Assembly (NCBI GenBank): GCA_002105175.1
Contig: MCGE01000059.1
Coordinates: forward strand, 1-64,000
From: Absidia repens
Lineage: Eukaryota > Mucoromycota > Mucoromycetes > Mucorales > Cunninghamellaceae
DNA length: 64,000 nucleotides
Direction of reading: 5' to 3'
Both the position numbers and the translations under genes were made by a program. The notes below the pieces were generated by a model that was not told where the DNA came from, made no database searches, and worked only from the letters and a program-made list of their open reading frames with translations. Positions within the stretch are counted from its first letter, which is position 1. The number at the start of each line of letters is the position of its first letter. Below, in pieces: positions 47,543 to 57,989 of the stretch.

Positions 47543-50422
47543 TCAGCGATGCAGTTCACCTTGTAATTGATTGACCAGACGGATAAGTTGATCGTTTTCA
47601 TCGCGCAGCGAGCCTCGTTCACGGGTCAAGATCTGGATGGCATGCTGATCCTGTTGGGTTTGTGACTCAAGCGCCGTCAGTTGAGTTTGAAGTTCCGTCA
47701 ATTTGTCATTGTTGCTATAGATCGTGGCCTAAGAGAGGGAGGGGTTTGGGAGAGAAGAAGTAAATATACATGGCGGGGAGGGGGGGGGAAAGGGTATCAT
47801 AAGAATAAAAAGGAAAAAAAAAAAAAAAAAAAAAAAGAAAAAGAATCAGATCATGAGTGAAAGATACTTTGGAAAGAGAAAAAGAAGAAGAAAAAATGCA
47901 TCAGATCCACCAATGTAAATAGTAAGAATAATAATAAGAATAAGAATATGTATTAAAAAAAATACACACAGAAACTTTACCTCGTAACCTTCAATTTGCT
48001 GTTCCAAATGATGCATTCGATCTGCGGATTCCGAGCGGCACGAGTCCAAATCCTTTTGTCGCGCAAGATGGAGTGCTTTGACACGGTACGCATACGCCTC
48101 TAGTTCCTGGTCCTTGATATCCACTAGTTGTTGGTATTGGTCGTGCAGCAGCTGGACTTCCTTTTTATGTTGTTGAGCTACGTCGATCAGTTTGGCCTTA
48201 CTCTTTTCCTCGTCCTGTTGCCGTTGCTGATCCAGGGCTTGCTTCTGTGTGTCGTCGGAAGATGTCGCGGCTTGTTGCTGTTGCTGTTGTTGTTCTTCCA
48301 CGTATTGTTTGTGTTGCGCCATGGTACTTTCCAGTTGGTGTTCAAGCTCGGTGTACTTTTGCTGACATGATTCATGCGACGTGGTGGTGGTGGTGGTGGT
48401 GGTGCTGTCAACACGTACTACTTCGAGTTGTCGCTTGTAATCCTCGACTTGGTGTTCAAGTTCAGCGTGCTTTTGTTGACAAGATTCATGCGAGGTGGTG
48501 CCATCTCCTTTTTCTTCAAGTTGTCGCTTGCAATCCTCCAATTGGTTTTCAAGGTCAGCGCGCTTTTGTTGGCATGATGCAGCATCGTGGTTGGACAGAG
48601 ATGGTTTCATGGTGGCGGTGGCGGCAGCATGATGTTCCAATCTCAGTGTGGCCTCCTCGAGTCTAGTTTGCAATGCTTCGATCTGGGTTTCAAGTGCATC
48701 GATATGCTGAGCCTGGGCATCGCGGTCGTCATTAAGCTGGGCAAATCGGTCGTCAGCGTCTTGTTGGTGCCCGGCATGTTGATCGTGTGCTTGTTGCAAG
48801 GCGAGTACATGGCGCTGTTCCGATTCCGCAATCTCCTGCTGCAGCCTGTCTAATTCATTTTGCGTACGTTGGTGTGTGGCCAGCCATGTCTGCGCGGTGT
48901 CGTCGTGGTCGTTCTGGGTTTGTTGCATTTCGTCCCTAAACCGTCGTTCCAATGCCTCTGTCGCTTGGCGTGCTGTTGCTAATTGTTGCTCCAGATCACG
49001 TACATGATGCGCTTCCTTTGACGACGCCAGCATCGCTTCCATATCTGCTGCCTTCTGTGAGAATGTGTCTCGTTCCGTTTGCATTGTTTGGTGTTGTTCC
49101 GTCAACATAGTGTGCTGCGTTTGTAGAGTATCATAATCTTGTCGCATTGCTTCATAAGTTTGCTGCGTGGCTTCCATGGACGCCTATATGTAAAAAATGG
49201 GCGGGGGTAGATGTTTTAGTTGGTTCGACAAATTTAGGAAGGAAGGAGGGTGCTAAAGTTAGTTACCTTGAGGTCATTCAGTTGCTGATCATGCTCCAAT
49301 GTCAGCTTTTCTGTTTCTTGTTGATGCTCAGCCATTAACGCTTCCACCTGAGCCTGAGCCTGTTTGGCATGTTCTTCCAGTACTTGATCCAAATTATCCT
49401 TGCTGATCTGTTCCAATTGAGCCTATTGATTGAAAGCTATATGGTCACACCCCTGATTCGTCTTTTCTTTTTGAGGAGTGTTTCATTGTTACCTTCAACT
49501 CCAGTTTCTCGTTTTCAAACGTGTCCTTTTGGGTTTGCATTTCCTCCAATTGTTTTTGTAAGGAGTCGATGTGCTCGTTTGCCTGGAGCATAAGATGACG
49601 TGAGATGATTAAACTAAAAGGAATAAATGATCAATTTACCTTTTTCAATGCTTCTTGGTCTGCTTCATTATGTGTAGCCAATTGTTGTTGGAGTGCCTTG
49701 AGTTTATTATCTTGTTCATCCATCAGTGCGTCCTTTTGAGCTATCTATAGTATGATAAAAAACATCTTACATGACTAGTTCTCCACCCATGTCCCTGTAT
49801 ATTTTATCAATAATATCGTAATTACCTTTTCTTGCAGTGCCTTGAGTTCAGATTCAACGGGAGAAGTCAGTCGAGGAGTAGATGTGCCTGATCGCGATGA
49901 AGACGTTGGGTTCAAGGAAGCTCTTCTTGACAATGGGGTGGCAGAAGGTCGTGCAGCTGGTGAAGATTGATGATGCATGGACACAGGTCGGCGAGAAGGA
50001 GTGGTGGGTGTCGTTGGAGTACCAGGTGTGCCTGAGGATGATGTTGAGGTACCATGAACAGAGATGGGACGAGGGGTAGCAGTGGATGACTTTCTTGCTC
50101 TGGTTGTTGCTGTCCCTGTTGCTGTCGTTGTTGGAGATTTTCTGTTTAATGAGGCAGCACGTGAAGGTGTAGGGCCAGTGGAATGTGTCGTGGTACCTGG
50201 TGGTGATCTGGTAGGAGACGGAGTAGATTGCCGGTTGACAGATGTCGCTCGAGATGGTGCTGGCTTGCTGGTGCCATTAGCGTTGACGGGCGTTGATGAG
50301 GGTCTTGTTGCACTTCGAGGAGGAGGAGGAGCTGCACCGCCAGGTTTGATACCGAGATCACCAAGGACTGACCGTCTTTTGGTAGGAGTAGGTGTTGCTT
50401 TCGAGGAAGTCGTCTCCGGCAT
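47543..50422 (-). CDS. Long coiled-coil protein with basic Ser/Thr/Pro-rich N-terminus
   Basis: Exons 50422-49826, 49744-49640, 49582-49493, 49422-49267, 49183-47981 and 47728-47543; 778 residues. Residues 1-190 are Ser/Thr/Pro/Arg-rich (RRSVLGDLGIKPGG, many S/TP sites), a composition common in microtubule- or actin-binding N-termini. From about 195 to the end it is almost continuous heptad-type coiled coil rich in Gln, Glu, His and Asp. Near residues 515-615 a unit with SCQQKxxELExQ(L/V)E is repeated three times with Thr/Ser spacers. No motor, CAP-Gly or kinase domain is visible. It may be a cytoskeletal or Golgi tether, but the function is not recognised. Confidence 0.85.
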
Positions 50423-50865
50423 GGCAACAAAAAAAAAAAGGAAAGTGAAAGAAAGTCAAAGAATAGCGCGAGCCCGCTTTTTTTTTTTTTTTTTTTTTTG
50501 ATGGACGTTGATTTTAATGTAGCACAACAACAAAAAGTCTTGTCACTTTAAAATAAAATGCAGCTCAACCATTGTGACCCTTCCCCATTCCTAAAAACTT
50601 GATATTTCTTGCTTTCTTGCTTTTGTAAGCATGATGCACTCTACTACATTTATATAATCACCAAAAAGGGAACCCATGAGCTTGATGGAAGAGTCTCGCC
50701 TTGTTTTGGTGCACCAAATTGGCTAATGTATAAAGTTCAAGTCCCGCTAATTGCTCAAAATTATGCGATGAAATGAGTGTCCATCCTCGTGCCTACTCCA
50801 TATAAAATCACCCATGAAAATGAAGCAATCCTTTCTTTATCAATTGAAAAAAAAAAATTGAAAAA
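50423..50865. promoter_or_regulatory. Divergent promoter, coiled-coil gene / secreted PPAS peptide
   Basis: Contains a T-run (50479-50500) close to the coiled-coil start and a CATATAAAATC TATA-like box near 50799-50809, about 60 nt before the ATG at 50866. Confidence 0.55.
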
Positions 50866-51150
50866 ATGCGAGCCAATACGTATATGATGATGATGGTGAT
50901 GATGGTGGTGCTGGTAGTCATGAGCGTTTCTTTTGGTATGTGTCAACCTGTAACTCGTCCTCCTCCTGCCTCTATGCTCGAAAATCAACAAGCTAATGCT
51001 GACAGCTATGGACTTCAAGTCTCGCCTGCATTGCACAAAGCACCACCTGCTTCGTCGCTTGAACCTGGCCAGGACAATAATCTCGTCAGGCCATTGTATG
51101 CCGCTCCTCCTGCCTCTTCCATCGCTGCTGCTGCTGCTGTCCACCACTGA
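50866..51150 (+). CDS. Small secreted peptide precursor with three PPAS repeats
   Basis: A 94-residue single-exon frame. A strongly hydrophobic signal peptide (MMMMVMMVVLVVMSVSFG) is followed by a mature part with three near-equally spaced motifs: RPPPASMLE, KAPPASSLE and AAPPASSIA. The motifs lie 24-27 residues apart, and the DNA around each (CCTCCTGCYTC-type) is also similar, so they arose by internal duplication. A TATA-like box lies upstream and AATAAATAAA near 51212 downstream. No family recognised. The layout resembles precursors that release repeated short peptides, though clear dibasic cleavage sites are absent. Confidence 0.6.
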   Translation: MRANTYMMMMVMMVVLVVMSVSFGMCQPVTRPPPASMLENQQANADSYGLQVSPALHKAPPASSLEPGQDNNLVRPLYAAPPASSIAAAAAVHH

Positions 51151-53644
51151 AATATACAGAACACCTTCTATAACGTAAATATTCACCAAAGCACAGTGGA
51201 ATTTTTTAACAATAAATAAACCTTTGCATATGACATTCAGTCGACAGTTTGGGAAAAAGTGTGCGTATAATATTCAATCCCCGGAGGCAATAATTATTGG
51301 TTTTGTTAGCAGGTGTACCAGTTGCGTGAACAAATGGTCTGTCCAAATTTATACGTATTATGTTATAAAATGTATGTTACTGTATTAACTTCTCCACCTT
51401 TGTTATCATCGTTATTTCGTATGTTTATCTCTTCCTTTTTGAGAAATAGTATCCCTGACACAGTCTAACAGTAGATGGCTCCCAAGGTGTTGTTATGACA
51501 GTTATTTTTTTATGTTCTTTTTATGCGTCCATAATAAACTGTTTTTTTTTTTTTTTTTTTTTTTTTTGTGCAATGGGTCATGACGGTCAGTTTGAAAACC
51601 ACTGAAGGAATTCTGCCAATCCATCCTTTTCTTTAGAGGCCAGTAAACGCATCGTTGAGCACGGCGGTCAAGGATTAAACGGTGATCACTGAGGTGCAAA
51701 ATGACATATACGGCAAGCCCCTCCCCCCCCAGCATCTGCTTATTATACACATACACATACCAATTAGGAGAAAGATTGTAAGCAGGTATGTCAAACTGTA
51801 TTTGGGGATTAATCTCTCTATAAATCTTAAAACATTTATGATAAGCTAATAAGCTATAAGCAATTGAGGTAATTTGTTGAAGGCAGAGAAAGTTTTTTTT
51901 ATTGAAGATTAGACATAACGTGAGGTAAACAAAAAGAGTGATAAATTCTACAGCGAGCGACAAACTATTATACAGTGAAGGGGAGTATGACAAACTATTC
52001 TATTATATAGCGAGGGAAGGAAGGGTAGAATAAATTAGTCCAAGTTGTATTGAGTGCAAAGACAGCATGAGGAAAGAACCACCATGCGGCTGGTTCTGAA
52101 TGGTGGAGTTGCTGTATTGAGAAGAGGATACCATCGTCCTGCCACTGCTAAATGCTTTGGTTGTGTTATAAAAAAAAAGTATGGCGTGGCATTTTGTCAA
52201 TTGTTGTGATGAATTGAATTTGAAACCATTAAATAGTAGAGTTGCTTTAAAGAGGACAGAGACAGATACTGCCGATGTTGACGAATGTAATAAGAAAATG
52301 GCAACAACATGCCACCTATCTTGAATTGTGAAGTTTGCTGTAAATAAAAAACACATTGTCGATAATATAAATTGAGTTGATGTTTTAAGAAAAGAAAATG
52401 GAAAGAAAGAGAGGGGAAAAAAGGGAGGGTATCCTTTCCTGTGATGAACAAAAAGGCGTTCACAAGAGCGTCCACAGAAACATTTCACATTCCGCCCACG
52501 TGAATTTTTTATTTATTTGTCTCCCTTTTTTTTTTTCTTTTTTTTTCTTCTTTTTTTTTTTCTCCGTCATTCAACTTAATTGAGCTCATATTGAACTTAG
52601 AATAGTGTCAGGACTAGCTTAGAAGCGTTTTCAGCTCAGGGATTACAAGATGCATGGGGAAACCCTTTCATTTTGGATTCAGGATTTGGGAACATCATTC
52701 GTTGGCTTTGTTGGAGCCTTCATTAGCTTAGTTTAGTGTCAGCTTTTCCATAGTTGTATCTATATCTAAATAAAATATGTTTCTTTTTACTTGCTTCAAT
52801 GAAATATATCTCATTAGTTACTCTCATGACTTGTTTGTCTACTAGATCCCATTTTTTCTGTCATCCTACCTTTTTGATTGTGTTGCCAATTGTTATACTT
52901 CAATAAAAGTTATTTATTTGGTATTCCCATGTCTTGTATTATACAATACAATGCATTGGTACCTTTTTTGCAAGCACACCTTTAGATTGACGTTGGTCAT
53001 CCTTCAGAACTTCTCTTCATGCTACCTCTACTAGATTACATTGTTACAATGGACCCCACGCCCTTAGATTAGTGTCTATTATATTTCTTCAAATAAATAA
53101 ACCACTTTATTACTCATTCTATAGTGCTCAAAAGTCGCTATTTTGGCTATTTTTGTGAGTATCCAATCGAACACCTGCTTTTCTAGCTCACTCACTACGA
53201 CTTTTTTTTCTCTCGAAGTCCCAGCAACTGGTTTATGTTTCTGGGTCACTTGTTATCATATAAAACGTTATTCCAGTTCAACCGTTTATATCAATTAACC
53301 TTCTTACTTTTCTCTCGCTATCGCCATTGTGCAATTCAGGCACCCTCAATTCAAAAAAAAAAAAAAAAAAAAAAACCAAAAGACTCTGCGCGGAGATGCA
53401 ACATTTTCACATTTCCCAAAATATGATCCACTTGGTGTTGCAGTGTCTCTTTTGATAAAATTAGAACGTAGTCCCACTGTCATTTTGAATATTAAAAGTA
53501 TGTATCTTGGGTTTAACTAGTATTATTTTGACCCCTTTTCTTTAAGAATAAATGGGAAAACGATAGAAGCACGTGGACGGGATCTGAAATCAGTTTTTGG
53601 GGGGATAATGGCAACCATGTATAACTTGATCAATAAGGGGACCA
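51151..53644. other. Intergenic region with repeat copy E
   Basis: Contains AT-rich unique DNA, a short imperfect duplication of a GACAAACTATT unit near 51958-52003, and repeat E (52482-53260). Some similarity to other copies (AAAAT-TGATCYACTKG) can be traced to about 53450. No supported gene; long minus frames at 51502-52488 lack domain features. Confidence 0.5.
52482..53260 (+). repeat. E-box interspersed repeat, copy E (most complete)
   Basis: 5' edge TTTCACATTCCGCCCACGTGAA, a long T/C tract, core with GGGATTACAAGATGCATGGG, then modules with CTAAATAAAATATG (52767), TTCAATAAAAG (52900) and CAAATAAATAAAC (53090), and the end block CACCTGCTTTTCTAGCTCAC followed by GGTTTATGTTTCTGGGTCACTTG. 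Confidence 0.88.
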
Positions 53645-53826
53645 CCGTTGTAGTCTCCTTTTACAGGTGTCAAAAAAATGCTAGTGGTAAAGAAACAGGC
53701 TATTGACTTTAAATGGATTACAAACATAGGCTGTGGTACACATGTCTTTTTCTAACAAAATATTTACTGCGACACAACCTACATTACCACTGGCACCAAG
53801 TACAAATATGTGTTGTTCAGCATGAT
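53645..53826 (-). pseudogene. 5' fragment of a duplicated NmrA-like gene
   Basis: Aligns with the first 180 nt or so of the intact NmrA-like gene (59842-59660): FVLGASGNVG matches FVIGATGNVG. A one-base loss right after the ATG puts the start out of frame, several residues of the fold are changed, and the remaining three quarters of the gene are absent. The fragment stops about 130-380 nt from repeat E. It is divergent from the left carotenoid oxygenase, as in the intact pair. Confidence 0.85.
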
Positions 53827-54040
53827 AAGTTTGTTTTTTAAATGGTAATAGAGACACCACCGTCCCCCAAAAAAAGAGAAAATGAATGAACCGTTTCACT
53901 AGGAAGGACACCGGGGTCATTTATCCGAGTAAATGTTATTCAACCAATAGACTACCGTGACGATAAGATAACAAAAAAAAAAAAAAAAAGATCATCAAAA
54001 GTCGGTGCGAGTGCTCTGTTGAAAAAGAAAAAAATTGGCT

Positions 54041-54108
54041 CAGCCGGCAAATAGCGGTACGACATGATCCTACCGTGTGAGAAAATGAATCCAGCACTGT
54101 ATAAATAT
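54041..54108 (+). promoter_or_regulatory. Promoter block of left carotenoid oxygenase, conserved in the paralogue
   Basis: CAGCCGGCAAATAGCGGTAC (54041-54060) and TATAAATATG (54100-54109) match CAGTCGGCAATTAGCGGTAC (60469-60488) and TATAAATATG (60531-60540). The surrounding non-coding DNA is far less similar. Confidence 0.6.
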
Positions 54109-54213
54109 GCCAAGTAATTGACATCAATTGTTCTTTGTTTAGTTTTTTGTTGTTGTTGGTTTTTTTCTTTTTTACCTCATTATTATTCCCCTCCCTCTCT
54201 TATTTATCTTACA

Positions 54214-55647
54214 ATGTCTTTTCCTTCTCTGGATCAATTTTTTACGCAAGTCGACTCGATTGCGGAAGTTCAAAAAAATTCCTGTCACCGTAATGTCGTT
54301 GAAGTGCCTGACCCTATTTGGATTGATGTTCAAGGCAAATTGCCGTCCTGGTTAAATGGTGTGCTTTATCGAATCGGTAAACTTTCGTTCTTCTATCAAA
54401 ATGAAAAATATTGCTTTGGTCTAAACCTGATCTTGCCTTTATTTATTTTGAAATAGGTCCTGGCAAATTTATTTTGGGCGATCAACAAGAAGGTGCTCGA
54501 TCCATTACCATCACTCATGCCTTTGATGGTTTGGCTTACATCCATCGATTTGAATTCGATGCTGCTCAACAAAAGGTGCGGTACAACTCACGCCATACGG
54601 CCAAGGCGTATGAAAAGGAAGTATTGGAAAACCCCTTTGGTGGACATGGCTCCTTCGGTACTGTGTATGCCATTGGTGCTGCTTGGCATCGATTTATGGA
54701 TTTCTTGGCTCGTACTAACAAGAAAGACATACGATACGAAGACATGGACCCTTCGTCTAGTACTGTCAGTGTCACCCTTACGCCCAACTTCCCTCTTCCT
54801 TCCGCGTGGGATGGTACTTCCCAACAACGCATCCTGGTTGCAAAGACGGATCATAATATTCTTCAAAAAGTACACCATGATACACTGGGTAAACGAACCA
54901 AAAAAAAAATCATGCATAAAAAACCATTTCCAACCCCGCTCATGCCCTGCTTCTTTTTTTTATTTTAATTAGAGCCCGAGAGGCTTTTTGATTATTCTTC
55001 CTATGATCCTCGTCTTAATGGCCGGCTTTGTGCATCCCACCATCAACATGATGATAGCACTCTGGAAGCGTTCAATGTCACTATGTCCATTGGCCCTGAC
55101 ACCTGTTTGAAGGTATTCAAAATTGACGATGCCACCAGTGCCGTAACCGTATTGGCGGAGATTCGCGATAACCTGGATGCCAGCAACACGCCTTTCAAGC
55201 CAGCTTACATCCACTCATTCTGGATGACGCAACATTATGTGGTGGTCCCTATTTCACCTATTCATTTCCGCAACCAAGGTTTGGATCTTGCCGTCTCTGG
55301 TAACTTAATGGGATCAATGGAATGGCATCAAGATGAACCTACGCTATTCTATGTTGTCTCTCGTGATCCTTCTGTCGGCCATATTGCTACTATTCCTGTT
55401 GATTCGCATTTTGCTTTCCATACCGTTCATGGTCGTGACTTTATTGATCCCGCTACAGGTCATGCCGTGCTCGAACTCAACACCCAAGCATTTGATGGTT
55501 GCGAAACTCCCTTCCAGGTCCATAACATCAACAATGTAACCCGTGCCAATGATATCGCTGCCCGCGACCAAGATGAAGCCGACAGAAAGAAATCGCAAAA
55601 GACTGTCCATGGATTTACGTAAGTGCAGACTTTCTCCCTCCCCCCCC

Positions 55648-55687
<40 letters not shown>

Positions 55688-56266
55688 GAATGATTGATTA
55701 TTTATTATTATTATTATTATTCTATTGATTTGTATAGGACTCCGCCTAGTAGGTTGACGACTTTTGGTGATTTAAGGCGCTACCGAGTGGTGCTAGACAA
55801 GGACGCGCCTCAGACGTCATCTACTGCTAGTTATCGGGTATTGGCCAAGAACGCGGAATTTGCACGTGTGCATCCGTCGTTCCAATTCAAAGATTACAGA
55901 TATGTATACTTCAACTACTTTGTGGCTGGTGTGAACGGTCAACAAGGCGAACGTTACGGGTTAAAAAAAATTGATCTTTTGGATGGTCAAGAAACCGTGT
56001 GGCAACCTGACACTCATAACGCCTATATGTGTTCCGAACCCACCTTTGTCCCACGACCCGGTGCCACCGATGAAGATGATGGTGTGGTCCTTAGTTTGAC
56101 CAGTGTGTTTGATAACAGAGGTCCCGAGCATGACCACTGTTACATGTTGGTCCTGAATGCAACTGACTTCTCTGAATTTGCACGTATCCCCCTAGGCCAG
56201 TTTACTGCTACCACTTTCCATGGCTCTTTCGTGGATCACGAATTTATCACCAACTCGTATAATTAA
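54214..56266 (+). CDS. Carotenoid cleavage oxygenase, left copy
   Basis: RPE65/CCD-family iron oxygenase that cleaves carotenoids or apocarotenoids; in Mucorales such enzymes (CarS/AcaA) start trisporoid pheromone synthesis (family knowledge). Exons 54214-54376, 54457-54888, 54973-55618 and 55738-56266; 589 residues. Likely iron ligands are His222 or a neighbour (ASHHQHDD), His278 (PAYIHSF), His347 (FAFHTVHG) and His575 (TTFHGSF). The N-terminus MSFPSLDQFF has no signal peptide. An upstream in-frame ATG at 54118 is rejected because the paralogue starts at the same MSFPSL. It has identical length and intron positions to the copy at 60615. Exact substrate not determined. Confidence 0.93.
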
Positions 56267-56420
56267 TCACACTCTCCCACTCCTTGAATATTTGATTGTC
56301 TTTTTTTTTTTTTTAATTTAAGAAAATAAATAAGAAAAATTACAAGTGCTTCGGGTCGACACTAGACCCTCTGGATGTTTGGCTTTTTTCGGGGGAGGTT
56401 CATGGACAGATACCAAAAAT

Positions 56421-57230
56421 ATTTCAAAAACCGCTCACGCAATTATTATTATTTTTACCTCTTTCTTTTCCTTTTCTTTTTTCGTTCCTTTTTTTTTCAC
56501 CATTCAACTTCTATGGCGTTATGTTGGACTTGAATTAGTGTTAGGATTAGTTTAGAAGCGTTTTCAGCTCAGGGATTACAAGATGCATGAGGTAACCCTT
56601 TCATTTTGGATCTAGGATTTAGAACCAACAGTAGTTGGCTTTTGGAGTCTTCATTAGCTTAGCTCAGTGTTAGTAGATTGTATCTATATCTGAATAAAAT
56701 ATGTCTCTTTTTGTATGCTTCCATGAAAAGAGTCCATTAATCTCAACACAATAGATGTCTTTTTGCCTCTTCGAATGAAACATATATGTCCCAATAATCT
56801 CTCACATGCTTTGCACAATTGATGTCTTTTTACCTTGCCCCTTTAGATTAGTGTTGACAGTTGTTATGCTTCAATAAAATATACGTGTTCAGTCATCCTC
56901 GCGCTTTGTATTATACAATATGTTGAATTTCTTTCCACATTCGCACCTTTAAGAATTCTTAATAACTTCATTCATGCTACCTCCCCTACAGATCCCTGTG
57001 TTATTATGAACCCTGTGCTCTTAGTTTTGTATCTACTCAACATTCCGTCAAATAAATATACCGTTGTATTACCCATCTTCTGACCCATTATATAGTGAGC
57101 AACGTCTTTATAGCTATTCTGTGTATGTCTTTTATCTCTAGTTCACCCACTAAGACTACCTTTTTATTCCCCTCCCCCTAAAGCAGGTTCTAGGTCACTT
57201 AATTTTGAAAGGTGGCACTATTCTCTGCTC
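56421..57230 (+). repeat. E-box-family interspersed repeat, copy F
   Basis: 5' edge ATTTCAAAAACCGCTCACGCA (degenerate E-box), T/C tract, CACCATTCAACTTCTATGG, core GGGATTACAAGATGCATGAGG, then CTGAATAAAATATG (56692), TTCAATAAAATATAC (56873) and CAAATAAATATACC (57049), ending near GGTTCTAGGTCACTT (57186). It lies directly downstream of the left oxygenase, in the same place as copy H behind the right one. Confidence 0.85.
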
Positions 57231-57989
57231 TACTATTCATATCCATTGACTTAACCCAGCAGCCAGCGTATCCTTTCATAAGACATAGTAACTGCTTCAA
57301 CAAATTAGCCCTTCTCTCTGCGTAAATATTTTCTTTTCTTCGTCTTGCCAAATTCGCCAGAAAATGTTAAGGAGAATACAGTGAATTTAAGACGCAAGTG
57401 CCTACTGTTGCCGTTCAGACACTCTCCATTCTGCGCCGGGATGCAGCTTTTTTTTTTTTTTTACACTTCCAAAAAATTGATTTACTGGGTATCAGGAGGG
57501 GACAAGGGTGAGAGCGACATGTTATTGAAATGTTCGTTTTTTAATTAAAAGGTGGCCCTTCCACAGTCCATTTTGCACCTTAATAAGAGGCTCCTTTGGG
57601 CTCAATTAGCTTCATTTTAAGACTCTTTTTTCTTTTATGATTATTAGTATACCAAATGCAAAAAAAAAAAAAAAAAAAAAAAAAAAGACTCGAATATGCA
57701 CACTATGTCCAGTTTAGCGGAGGTTACGCTGTAGGAACAGTCTAGGTTGATTCATATTAATGCTGAAGGGGGAGTGAAGAAGACCAAGTCTTATATTTTA
57801 ATTGAGCTAGAACTGTCAACAAGTCGTATTACCTCAAAGGGGTGGGATAGGTAGCCATATATAAGCTAACACAGAAAGAAAAAAAAAGTAGCGCAAAATG
57901 CTCAACGGCGGTGGCGGCTACCCATACAAAACGACTGAGATTAATTATATGCTTAGTCGAGCATGAATATGGCTATCTTGGATGGAAGG
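57231..57989. other. Spacer between inverted repeat copies F and G
   Basis: AT-rich with an A-run (about 57660-57686). It holds a segment AAAAATTGATTTACTGGG (about 57474) that recurs near 17590 and, more weakly, 53420, hinting that the repeat may extend further in some copies. No gene. Confidence 0.5.

Noticed and set aside
50640..50760. Possible tRNA-like segment (GGAAGAGTCTCGCC ... GTTCAAGTCCCGC)
   Set aside because: A T-arm-like box is present, but the acceptor and D stems do not pair convincingly and no anticodon stem fits.
51502..52488. Two long overlapping minus-strand frames
   Set aside because: Rich in Phe, Tyr, Ser and Ile as expected from AT-rich DNA, no conserved motif, and overlapping frames of similar quality.
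52482..53260. E-box repeat as a solo LTR
   Set aside because: No TG...CA ends or matching short flanking duplications could be seen at the apparent edges; not excluded until the borders are defined by alignment.
54118..54213. Upstream in-frame ATG giving a hydrophobic leader to the left carotenoid oxygenase
   Set aside because: The leader is not present in the paralogue, it lies just downstream of the TATA box in 5' UTR-like T-rich DNA, and both genes share the MSFPSL start.
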